Source: an uncultured Moraxella sp.
Lineage (GTDB): Bacteria > Pseudomonadota > Gammaproteobacteria > Pseudomonadales > Moraxellaceae
DNA: 10,815 bases
Direction: 5' to 3'
Assembly: GCA_916720335.1 (NCBI GenBank)
Contig: CAKAQU010000055.1
Span: forward strand, 1-10,815
Shown: positions 1-5,152 of the stretch, piece after piece
Position numbering within the stretch: the stretch's first letter is position 1
Layout of the letters: every line of letters begins with the position of its first letter
The notes under the pieces: generated by a model
Database searches by the model: none
What the model was told of the DNA's origin: nothing
Seen by the model: the letters and a program-made list of their open reading frames with translations, nothing else
Made by a program: the position numbers and the translations under genes

Positions 1-381
1 CATGTTTTAGTAAGTTCAGGCATTTTTTCTCTATTTTTTGTCAGCGAAAATGTCAGAAGTTTTATATTTAAAATCAGTATCTTATACGAATTTTACTAAA
101 AATAATGTCAGAAATTTTGTCATAATATCATGAAAGGGGTAATGACGTAAATAAAATGAGCGCAGGCGTGTTATTCATGCTGCCCTAACTTTTAATTTTG
201 CGGCCTCAAGTATTTGGCTGGGGTGCGGTCATTTGAGATAAAACCTTAAAAATTTTTTACCACCCTATGGGTTATTGATTAAAACTGGTGTTTCATAATA
301 TCAAGGCGTATTTTACCCGTTGTTTAACTGATTTAGTTGTAAATGATACGGTTGCCAATCATACATTATTGTTAAATTGCA
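1..381. other. Region without a supportable gene
   Basis: No convincing coding sequence is seen on either strand. On the minus strand an ATG at 23 could open a gene running off the left edge, but only eight codons are visible and the ribosome binding site is weak. The stretch holds a 12-mer TTTGGCTGGGGT (213-224) that recurs inside both antisense-RNA units near 4590 and 4950. Here it sits between short complementary arms CTCAA (205-209) and TTGAG (233-237). It also holds a small palindrome ACCCTATGGGT (262-272) and three copies of TGTCAG before position 120. Downstream of the broken antitoxin, where a toxin gene would be expected, only short out-of-frame ORFs are seen. Confidence 0.5.
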
Positions 382-698
382 TTAGGTAAAATCCTCAATA
401 CTTTCTGTAAGTTTTAACAGTTCCAGCATTTCAGGCGTGGGGGTGGCGAATTATCTAAAATATCTTTAATAAGCATTTTATCTTGATTATTATCAACCAG
501 CCAAACGCTTTGTAATTTTTGGCTTGCCTTTAAAAGTTCCAATGATTTTTGATACATAGTGGTTAAAATAAAATGGCTCATACTTACCCCCATTTGTTGA
601 CTTGTTTATTCAATTAGGGCTTTTGCTTGCGGGGTGGTTCTTAAGCTGATTCTTTCAGTTGCTGACTTAATATTTCCTTTTGTATGTTCGTAAGGCAT
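382..698 (-). pseudogene. Broken DUF1778 / TacA-like type II antitoxin
   Basis: Reading from the ATG at 698, the frame gives a short basic N-terminus, then TERISLRTTPQAKALIE, the typical ribbon-helix-helix start of DUF1778 antitoxins. An in-frame TAA follows at 606-608, probably a former CAA glutamine codon. The same frame continues with SQQMGVSMSHFILTTMY, the second RHH helix region, then a hydrophilic tail with DKMLIKDILDN. At the G5 run 439-443 the frame is lost by one base, and the next frame restores the expected proline-rich tail and TPEMLELLKLTESIEDFT before TAA at 382-384. The repaired product would be about 105 aa, near the family's usual length. Intact relatives normally sit beside a GNAT-acetyltransferase toxin (TacT), and none is visible here. 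Two separate lesions make sequencing error an unlikely sole cause. Family assignment is from motif recognition, not a search. Confidence 0.65.
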
Positions 699-745
699 AC
701 AAATTATAACATCATCTTAGTATGCCTTGAATAGTCTCATATGCC
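681..745 (-). promoter_or_regulatory. Promoter and repeated half-sites upstream of the broken antitoxin
   Basis: On the minus strand a TATAAT box (within 703-708) lies just upstream of the ATG, with a weak TTCAAG -35 about 17 bp further up. Three half-sites of one motif surround it: TGTATG (681-686), GGCATAC (694-700) and GTATGCC (720-726), plus an imperfect ATATGCC at 739-745. The arms at 694-700 and 720-726 form a perfect 7-bp inverted repeat across the -10 box. This matches the autoregulated operators known for RHH antitoxins. Because the -10 is so close to the ATG, the transcript would be nearly leaderless. Confidence 0.45.
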
Positions 746-840
746 ACATTTCATCATCATTTGTAAATTTTTAAGATGAGCAAACAAAACCATTAATTAA
801 TTTTATAAATCATAAGATTAAAATTCAATCATTTTTAGAC

Positions 841-876
841 ATAAAAATGCTACATTTGTAAATAAACATAGCATTT
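841..876 (-). terminator. Terminator-like hairpin
   Basis: Arms 845-857 and 864-876 form a 13-bp stem (two G-T wobbles in the middle) around a 6-nt loop. On the minus strand the 3' arm ends in TTT and runs into TTAT, giving a modest U tract. It lies downstream of the helicase gene and the iteron region in the direction of transcription, so it may end the replication operon transcript. The stem is AT-rich, so efficiency is uncertain. Confidence 0.45.
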
Positions 877-963
877 AAATTAGATTAATAATTAATCAAA
901 TGGAATGTCATTTACTGCATCAGGTTTTAGGTAATTTTTCCATATGGGGATAAATTGGCTTTT

Positions 964-1069
964 CTAAATTTAATATATTTATTATTTTTTATAATAAATT
1001 AATTAAATTATCTCACTTTTTAAAATAATATTTTTTGATACCTTGTTATATACCCAAAAACCCCTATTT
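964..1069. other. Very AT-rich stretch beside the iterons, possible DNA unwinding element
   Basis: This stretch is almost pure A and T, with runs such as TTTATTATTTTTTATAATAA and no coding frame. It abuts the CGGGAACA repeat cluster. In iteron origins such a tract is where the duplex melts. Function is inferred from position and composition only. Confidence 0.35.
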
Positions 1070-1440
1070 TATCGGGAACATCGGGAACATTTTAATAAAA
1101 TCAATTAAAATCAATATCTTACATTAATTTTATCGGGAACATTTTTAATATCCTATCGGGAACATTTATAATATTTTAATAAAATCAATAAGTTATAAGT
1201 ATTTTATCAAAAATGTTTTATCGGGAACATCGGGAATATTTTAATAAAAATACTTATTTATTAATAAGTTATAAAAAAATTTATATAGGGAACATTTAAC
1301 CACGCTTTCTAAATGTTCCCGATAGCAAAAAATAAATCGGGAACACCTAATTAAAATGTTCCCGATAGAATTTTTATAAACTATTGATTTTATTGATTTG
1401 TTCCCTATGTTCCCTATGTTCCTCTTATTTTTAGGGTATA
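1048..1440. repeat. CGGGAACA iteron cluster, probable replication origin
   Basis: CGGGAACA or a close variant occurs in the forward orientation at 1073-1080, 1082-1089, 1134-1141, 1157-1164, 1222-1229, 1231-1238 (CGGGAATA), 1287-1294 (AGGGAACA) and 1338-1345. It occurs inverted at 1314-1321, 1357-1364, 1399-1406, 1408-1415 (the last two as AGGGAACA) and partly at 1417-1423. Some copies are 9 bp apart. The spacers repeat too: TTTTAATAAAATCAA and AATAAGTTATA each recur. The cluster starts right after the helicase gene, and its last copies lie within 30 bp of that gene's stop. Satellite P4 and staphylococcal SaPI replicons have iterons bound by their own primase-helicase or Rep, and P4 iterons, as I recall, contain the similar core GGTGAACA. 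An origin is therefore the best reading, but no binding is shown. Confidence 0.7.
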
Positions 1441-3548
1441 TGGGGTGTGTCCCAAATCTCAATATCATCATCAATTTGTTTTGGTAAATATTTATTAAAT
1501 ATACTGATGAATTTTGCTAATTCATATCCTTTTGTTGTACTATCACCAAAGCGATATTTTTCAGGTTTGATATTAAATGATTTTAATTTATTGGCAAGCT
1601 GGCGGGCAGTTAATGGCTGTCCGTTGTTATAGATTTGCCAATTCATCATTGGGTCATTGTTTAATTTTTCCAATAACTCAACTGAACGCATACGCGGTTG
1701 ATTGAACACTTCGCGTATATCCATTAGTAGTTGTTCATTTAAACTTAATTCCTTTTCTTGATGGCATAAGGATAAACACGCCTGCAATGCTTCATCATAA
1801 ACACCTAACACATGGGCTATCTGTAGCAAGATATACCAGTTATCAAAATCACGGTCTGTAATATCAAGCAATGGTATATCTACTGCCTGTACTTTATGGG
1901 TATTATCTACCGCCCATCGTTTGATTCTTTGTTGCACTTGGTCGGTATAGGATTTAGTTAGGGTTTTACGATTTAGGCGTTTAATCTTATCATCTTTGCC
2001 TTTACGCTTCATATTAAAACGTATTGCACGACTGGCAAACGTACCGTTCATTTCGCCAATGCCACTAAATACTCTTGCACCAAATACGCTGTAATTATCT
2101 ACTGCTCCGCTTTTATCCATGTTTACACGGGCAATATTACAAGCATGTATTGAATAACCAGCGTTAATTACTGTTAAAAGCTCTTTATTGTCCTTTAGGT
2201 AATTATCCACTTCGTCTAATAGTAATGTAGGTTTGTAATATTCCATAATCCGATAAAATACCGCTTGGCTTGGGTTTACTGTTTCATAAGGTTTATTTAC
2301 CAAACGCCCAAATAAACCCAATAAGGTACTTTTGCCACATGCTTTTTCAGGTGCGGTAATCCATGCAATCGGTAGTATCTCGGCAATATCAGTTAGGTAA
2401 GTCATAATCACCCATAACACAAAAGCGACTTTATAAGGTTCTTCAATGCAAATATGTTCATTAATCAACGTATAAAGTTCTTTATATAGGGTTATACCAT
2501 CTACAAATTCACCACTTGGCGTAATTTCAGGTATAAAATCGCCTTGCTTGCGTTCATTGACTAGGCAGGTTAATTTATCCTTAGGAATGCCAAAATGTTT
2601 TGATACTTTGCCTATGGCTAATAATTGTTGTAATTCTGGCAAGCGGGCAAGCTCATCAATGGCTTGTTTTAGTTTTTGTTCTTGTTCAACTAGATTGTCC
2701 ATATAATCATAATTGGGCGTATCATTGGGGTTGTCTGTGCTGTTTTGGTTTACTGGGGTGATGGTGGGTAAGGCTTGAATCATGTCTTTAATACCATTAT
2801 CATCTTCGCCGTACTCATACCATGAATAAATATAATCGTAACAATCGCCTTTATCTGCTAAAGGCTGGTTATTGGGTAATAACACACCTGCAATATCCAT
2901 CACGCTATGACTAATATTAAGCCCATTTAAGGCGGTAATTAGCTCATCTTGCCATTTATGCCCGCTGTCATCATTATCACGCCATAAGATGCAATGACAC
3001 CCTAATAATGGCGTTAAATCACATTTGCCAATGGTGGTTGCTCCGCCTGTGGTAGTGGCTAATAGCCCAATATCTAATAAAGCATGCACGCATTTTTCAC
3101 CTTCTACCAAATAAACCGTATCACCTTGATAAATAGGCTGTGGCAGATACAACGGCTTTTGGGTTAAATTTGGTTCGCCTAATTTGTATTTTTGCCCATC
3201 AAAATAAAATGGTTTAATCCATTTGCCTTTATCTGTATCAAAACGTACCTTTACAAACAATTCTTTGGGTGTATCATTAATTGACTTTGTGATGTCAAGT
3301 TTTGACAAGTTTTGTTCGTCAATTTGTTTTACTGTATCGCTCACGCCTGCGGTGTTGTCCATAGTGGCGTTATTTTGATGATTGCTTGGGTTGGGTGTGT
3401 TTGTGCTGTAGTAACGGTAAATAGCGGTTAAATGCTCATCTTTAGCTTGCTTGGCTAGTAACTGCTTATCATGGCTTAATGCCCATTTGATGGCTTTTTG
3501 TAAGGCTTCTTCATTAATATTTAGTTGGGTATTTGGATTAGTGTTCAT
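1431..3548 (-). CDS. TOPRIM primase / AAA+ helicase-like replication protein (DUF3631-type C-terminus)
   Basis: A 705-aa protein that probably primes and unwinds the element's origin. A hydrophilic N-terminus is followed by a TOPRIM domain (about 140-245) with the acidic signature VEGEK (148-152) and DNDDSG (191-196). A P-loop ATPase follows, with Walker A APEKACGKST (399-408; the first glycine is replaced) and Walker B TLLLDEVD (441-448). The C-terminus (about 600-690) has the LTARQLANKLKSFNI and GYELAKF motifs that I associate with DUF3631. There is no zinc finger; that is in the upstream gene. I chose the ATG at 3548, preceded by GGGGG; a TTG 18 bp upstream has no ribosome site. It overlaps the zinc-finger gene by 11 bp, implying translational coupling. 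P4 alpha has the same functions in one chain. Confidence 0.85.
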   Translation of the reverse strand: MNTNPNTQLNINEEALQKAIKWALSHDKQLLAKQAKDEHLTAIYRYYSTNTPNPSNHQNNATMDNTAGVSDTVKQIDEQNLSKLDITKSINDTPKELFVKVRFDTDKGKWIKPFYFDGQKYKLGEPNLTQKPLYLPQPIYQGDTVYLVEGEKCVHALLDIGLLATTTGGATTIGKCDLTPLLGCHCILWRDNDDSGHKWQDELITALNGLNISHSVMDIAGVLLPNNQPLADKGDCYDYIYSWYEYGEDDNGIKDMIQALPTITPVNQNSTDNPNDTPNYDYMDNLVEQEQKLKQAIDELARLPELQQLLAIGKVSKHFGIPKDKLTCLVNERKQGDFIPEITPSGEFVDGITLYKELYTLINEHICIEEPYKVAFVLWVIMTYLTDIAEILPIAWITAPEKACGKSTLLGLFGRLVNKPYETVNPSQAVFYRIMEYYKPTLLLDEVDNYLKDNKELLTVINAGYSIHACNIARVNMDKSGAVDNYSVFGARVFSGIGEMNGTFASRAIRFNMKRKGKDDKIKRLNRKTLTKSYTDQVQQRIKRWAVDNTHKVQAVDIPLLDITDRDFDNWYILLQIAHVLGVYDEALQACLSLCHQEKELSLNEQLLMDIREVFNQPRMRSVELLEKLNNDPMMNWQIYNNGQPLTARQLANKLKSFNIKPEKYRFGDSTTKGYELAKFISIFNKYLPKQIDDDIEIWDTPHIP

Positions 3549-3876
3549 TGTATGCCCCCAATTCAATCATAGCGGTTTGGTAGTTGGTGTTAGTCATTTG
3601 CATATAAAAACCAATTAAATTACCTTTGCTGTGGCAGGCGTGGCAGATAAACCCGCCATGTGTAGCATTGATAGATAGGCTTGCATGTTTATCATCATGA
3701 AAGGGGCATTTGTGCATACTCCAGCCATTACCTTTTAGTTTAAAACCAAAACGGGCGTATAAATCTATTGGGGCAGGTAGTAAATTTGGGTTAAATGTTC
3801 GCTTGTAATTGGGTTTGGCGGCATTATTGCGTTGATTTGCTGTTAATATCGTCTGTAATATGCTATTATTATTCAT
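3538..3876 (-). CDS. CHC2-type zinc-finger primase subunit
   Basis: A 112-aa protein with a DnaG/P4-type zinc-binding domain. C57 and H60 lie in KCPFHDD, and C78 and C81 in FICHACHSKGNLIGF, giving the C-x2-H ... C-x2-C pattern. This domain recognises template DNA for primer synthesis. The TOPRIM and helicase activities are in the next gene, whose ATG lies inside the last codons of this one, so the two products probably form one replication enzyme. The start is ATG 3876, with AAGGAAT (3883-3889) as ribosome site; a TTG at 3897 would extend it by seven residues but lies in a hairpin. The protein ends naturally after the zinc domain, with no sign that a larger gene was recently broken. Confidence 0.85.
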   Translation of the reverse strand: MNNNSILQTILTANQRNNAAKPNYKRTFNPNLLPAPIDLYARFGFKLKGNGWSMHKCPFHDDKHASLSINATHGGFICHACHSKGNLIGFYMQMTNTNYQTAMIELGAYNEH

Positions 3877-4000
3877 GTTTTTATTCCTTAGCCCCAATTT
3901 ACCGTTGGGGCTTTTACTTTATGGATGCATCCAAATTTGGATATATCTAAATTTAAAAAAAGACTTCCTAAGCCCCTAATCATCATCAATTAGGGGTTTT
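3877..4000 (-). promoter_or_regulatory. Control region before the primase genes: two hairpins and two palindromes
   Basis: This gap holds an 8-bp hairpin (3973-3980 / 3989-3996, loop CATCATCA) and a second 8-bp hairpin (3890-3897 / 3905-3912). On the minus strand both 3' arms run into nearly the same sequence, GGGGCTTAGGAAG and GGGGCTAAGGAAT; the second is the ribosome site of the zinc-finger gene. Between them are a perfect 10-bp palindrome GGATGCATCC (3923-3932) and a near-perfect 22-bp palindrome, AAATTT-GATATATC-AAATTT (3933-3954). T-runs follow the hairpins on the plus strand, not the minus, so they are not plain terminators of the primase operon. Operator plus translational control is plausible. 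Confidence 0.4.
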
Positions 4001-4033
4001 GGTGTTTATGGTTAAGGGTTTTAAATACTAGTT

Positions 4034-4315
4034 TTAAAACGAATGCTTGTTTTTATGCCACTTTGTGCCTGTTAGTAACTCATTGAGTTGTTCGCTAATA
4101 GTGTATGCATAATCATCATAATGATTGGTATAACCGCCAATGGCTCTAAGTAACGATTTTTCGGTTATTTGGACTGGGCGGGTGTCTTGTTGGATAAGCC
4201 ATATTAGATTAGTAACATCTTCTAAGATTTGGTTAAGCGTTGCTATACAGTCTCTAGCTTCAACAATATCTAAGATAGGGGTGGTGATGGTGTCAGTGAT
4301 GGGTTTAGTACTCAT
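4034..4315 (-). CDS. Hypothetical 93-aa protein controlled by antisense RNA B
   Basis: I do not recognise this protein. It is 93 aa and soluble, with a threonine/isoleucine-rich N-terminus, a likely helical stretch (about 18-43, with EARDCIATLNQILEDVTNLI) and a second helical region near the C-terminus; no metal site, signal peptide or membrane segment is visible. The start is ATG 4315, with a strong ribosome site TAGGAG (4323-4328, 7-nt spacing). The UAG of that site is also part of the seqC target of antisense RNA B. Its ATG overlaps the TGA of the preceding ORF. In P4 the corresponding position, after seqC and before the replication gene, is held by small early genes (eta, kil), so a regulatory or host-directed early protein is possible. 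That is inference from position. Confidence 0.7.
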   Translation of the reverse strand: MSTKPITDTITTPILDIVEARDCIATLNQILEDVTNLIWLIQQDTRPVQITEKSLLRAIGGYTNHYDDYAYTISEQLNELLTGTKWHKNKHSF

Positions 4316-4680
4316 GCGAATACTCCTAATAGATTTTGAGTTAAACACCCTAAAAATGGGCGGTGTGGTTTCACTCTCGGCTCTATTAGCAACCGCTTTA
4401 CATATTCGCCTATTGGCTTATTTTGTAATATCAACCACACCATAAAGGGATAATCTACACGTTGGGCGTAGTTTATATATGATGGGTTCACGCCTACACC
4501 TTTGGCGGTGTTTAGACGTAAAAAAAGCCAATTTAAACAGTTTGGCGTAACTGCTAATAGAATTTGAGAGAGAACGCCATTATCACTGTTTGGCTGGGGT
4601 TTGTGAAGTGATATATTTTCATTAGGAATATGGTTTGATTGAATTGTATTCAATGCACCATTAGGGGATTGTTTAAGCAT
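4312..4680 (-). CDS. 122-aa ORF spanning antisense-RNA unit B (possibly a translated leader)
   Basis: ATG 4680 has a good ribosome site TAGGAG (4688-4693, 7-nt spacing), and the ORF ends in TGA overlapping the next ATG, so it is probably translated. It is a paralogue of the upstream 108-aa ORF: both share ENISLHKPQPN, DNGVLSQ, AVTP, NWLF, NPSY, ILQNKP, GEY, RLL and PRV. However, the most conserved DNA coincides with the RNA elements (seqA, the RNA hairpin, seqC), so the protein similarity may be a by-product. Translation across such a leader would protect it from Rho, as described for the P4 and P1 immunity leaders. I have a vague memory of similar ORFs annotated as Icd-like or Ash-like phage proteins. 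No domain can be named. Confidence 0.4.
   Translation of the reverse strand: MLKQSPNGALNTIQSNHIPNENISLHKPQPNSDNGVLSQILLAVTPNCLNWLFLRLNTAKGVGVNPSYINYAQRVDYPFMVWLILQNKPIGEYVKRLLIEPRVKPHRPFLGCLTQNLLGVFA
4326..4333 (-). promoter_or_regulatory. seqC-B: downstream target of antisense RNA B
   Basis: On the minus strand this reads TCTATTAG, complementary over 8 nt to the loop sequence of RNA B. Its last three bases are the first three of the TAGGAG ribosome site of the 93-aa gene, so pairing should block that start. The preceding CTCAAAA is shared with seqC-A. Confidence 0.7.
4362..4441 (-). ncRNA. CI/C4-like antisense RNA, copy B
   Basis: On the minus strand arms 4433-4441 and 4362-4370 form a perfect 9-bp stem (GGTGTGGTT with AACCACACC) around 62 nt. 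Inside are a small GCC/GGC hairpin and a 5-bp hairpin (CGGTT/AGCCG, arms 4391-4395 and 4378-4382). The latter's 8-nt loop GCTAATAG carries most of seqB, CTAATAGA (4382-4389). The hairpin uses a U-G pair that exists only on the minus strand, which fixes the RNA strand. SeqB is complementary to seqA-B (4554-4561, extending to 10 bp) and to seqC-B (4326-4333), which overlaps the ribosome site of the 93-aa gene. This is the P4 CI / P1 C4 plan: pairing blocks translation and causes early transcription stop. Exact ends are unknown. Confidence 0.75.
4554..4561 (-). promoter_or_regulatory. seqA-B: upstream target of antisense RNA B
   Basis: On the minus strand this reads TCTATTAG, and pairing with RNA B can extend to 10 nt (4552-4561). 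It sits after CTCTCTCAAA, as does seqA-A. In P4 the upstream seqA competes for the same RNA loop as seqC. Confidence 0.65.
4563..4621. repeat. 59-bp repeat, copy in unit B (partner 4919-4977)
   Basis: The 59 bp differ from 4919-4977 at only two positions. On the minus strand the repeat includes arms TATCAC and GTGATA that could present ACCCCAGCCAAA in a loop. It lies 5' of seqA in each unit and marks the tandem duplication of about 360 bp that made units A and B. Confidence 0.85.
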
Positions 4681-4682
4681 GG

Positions 4683-5009
4683 TTATGCTCCTATTGCATT
4701 TTGAGTTTGAGAAAACACCTTAAAAAAGGTGATGGGGTTCACTCTCGGTTGCAATAGTAACCGCTCCGCATATTCGCCCATTGGCTTATTTTGCAGTATC
4801 ACCCCATCATGAGAAGGTAAGCACTTTATATTAATAAAGTTTAAATATGATGGGTTTTTGCCTAAGAATAGACAATAAAAAAGCCAATTTGGGCGGTATG
4901 GCGTAACCGCTATTGCATTTTGAGAGAGGACGCCATTATCACCGTTTGGCTGGGGTTTGTGAAGTGATATATTTTCACTACCTAAATGCTTCAAATGAAG
5001 TATATTCAT
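4683..5009 (-). CDS. 108-aa ORF spanning antisense-RNA unit A (possibly a translated leader)
   Basis: ATG 5009 has a weak ribosome site (AAGG, about 9 nt away). The ORF ends in TAA two bases before the next ATG. It shares with the 122-aa ORF the sequence ENISLHKPQPN, then DNGVLSQ, AVTP, NWLF, NPSY, ILQNKP, GEYAERLL and PRV. As in that ORF, conservation tracks the RNA elements, so coding is uncertain. The spacing to the next ORF and the open frame across the whole unit, preserved in both copies despite divergence, argue for some translation. It is the first ORF of the minus-strand leader/replication operon. No known domain is seen. Confidence 0.35.
   Translation of the reverse strand: MNILHLKHLGSENISLHKPQPNGDNGVLSQNAIAVTPYRPNWLFYCLFLGKNPSYLNFINIKCLPSHDGVILQNKPMGEYAERLLLQPRVNPITFFKVFSQTQNAIGA
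4691..4698 (-). promoter_or_regulatory. seqC-A: downstream target of antisense RNA A
   Basis: On the minus strand this reads TGCAATAG, complementary over 8 nt to the loop region of RNA A. It runs straight into the ribosome site TAGGAG (4688-4693) of the 122-aa ORF. It differs from seqC-B at three of eight bases, each matched by a change in the RNA loop. Confidence 0.7.
4712..4731 (-). terminator. Hairpin with short U tract after antisense RNA A
   Basis: On the minus strand CACCTT-TTTT-AAGGTG forms a 6-bp stem (4716-4721 / 4726-4731) followed by TTTT (4712-4715). It overlaps the closing stem of RNA A by two bases, so the two structures compete. It could define the RNA's 3' end or act as an attenuator. 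The matching place after RNA B has only a weaker stem. Confidence 0.45.
4730..4809 (-). ncRNA. CI/C4-like antisense RNA, copy A
   Basis: Arms 4801-4809 and 4730-4738 form a perfect 9-bp stem (TGATGGGGT with ACCCCATCA) around 62 nt, the same interior length as copy B but with a different stem sequence. Interior identity to copy B is 51 of 62. The hairpin CGGTT/AACCG (4759-4763 / 4746-4750) displays the 8-nt loop ACTATTGC. SeqB, CTATTGCA (4750-4757), pairs with seqA-A (4910-4917) and with seqC-A (4691-4698) beside the ribosome site of the next ORF. Families with this plan (P4 CI RNA, P1 C4 RNA) are cut from the leader transcript by RNase P and silence the phage's early genes. The exact ends here are inferred. 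Confidence 0.75.
4910..4917 (-). promoter_or_regulatory. seqA-A: upstream target of antisense RNA A
   Basis: On the minus strand this reads TGCAATAG after CTCTCTCAAAA, complementary over 8 nt to the RNA A loop region. It is the counterpart of seqA-B and lies about 100 nt 5' of the RNA it should pair with. Confidence 0.65.
4919..4977. repeat. 59-bp repeat, copy in unit A (partner 4563-4621)
   Basis: 57 of 59 bases are identical to 4563-4621. See that entry for the possible hairpin presenting ACCCCAGCCAAA. Confidence 0.85.
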
Positions 5010-5067
5010 TATAAAAACCTTAACTATTAGATAAATAGATAATTTTAATTTGGCTTACACTACATAT

Positions 5068-5091
5068 CATGAAATAAAATCATGTTATAAT
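5068..5091 (+). promoter_or_regulatory. Extended -10 promoter with overlapping inverted repeat
   Basis: TGTTATAAT (5083-5091) is an extended -10 box on the plus strand with no good -35. Just upstream is an inverted repeat CATGA (5068-5072) / TCATG (5080-5084) that a repressor could use. It lies in the control region before the minus-strand leader operon. I could not place that operon's own promoter with confidence. Confidence 0.4.
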
Positions 5092-5097
5092 GCTTCT

Positions 5098-5152
5098 ATG
5101 TTCATGATGATTTGTATAACACCCCAAGCAATATTGTTTTGGGGTGTTTTTA
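5098..5152 (+). ncRNA. Candidate small RNA (about 55 nt) ending in a terminator
   Basis: The plus-strand promoter at 5083-5091 predicts a start near 5098, and a good intrinsic terminator ends near 5151, with no ORF between. The product would be a short RNA antisense to any minus-strand leader transcript that starts upstream of 5150. Supported only by the promoter-terminator pair. Confidence 0.35.
5119..5151 (+). terminator. Intrinsic terminator
   Basis: ACACCCCAA (5119-5127) pairs with TTGGGGTGT (5139-5147) in a 9-bp stem with an 11-nt loop, followed by TTTTT (5147-5151) on the plus strand. The minus strand lacks a U tract. Confidence 0.7.

Noticed and set aside
1..23. Possible start of a minus-strand gene (MPELTKT...) at the left edge
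   Set aside because: Only eight codons are visible and the ribosome site is poor; not enough to call a gene.
430..455. Possible second attachment site (GTGGGGGTGGCGAATTA resembles the tRNA 3' end)
   Set aside because: Only scattered bases match, and it lies inside the antitoxin pseudogene; no real direct repeat of the tRNA 3' sequence exists in the window.
1070..1423. Iteron array considered as a CRISPR array
   Set aside because: Repeats are too short (8-10 bp), irregularly spaced and in both orientations.
1241..1474. 77-codon minus-strand ORF
   Set aside because: It is translated from the iteron repeats and AT-rich spacers and overlaps the end of the helicase gene in another frame.
4140..4445. 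101-codon plus-strand ORF
   Set aside because: Antisense shadow of the 93-aa gene and antisense-RNA unit B; no ribosome site.
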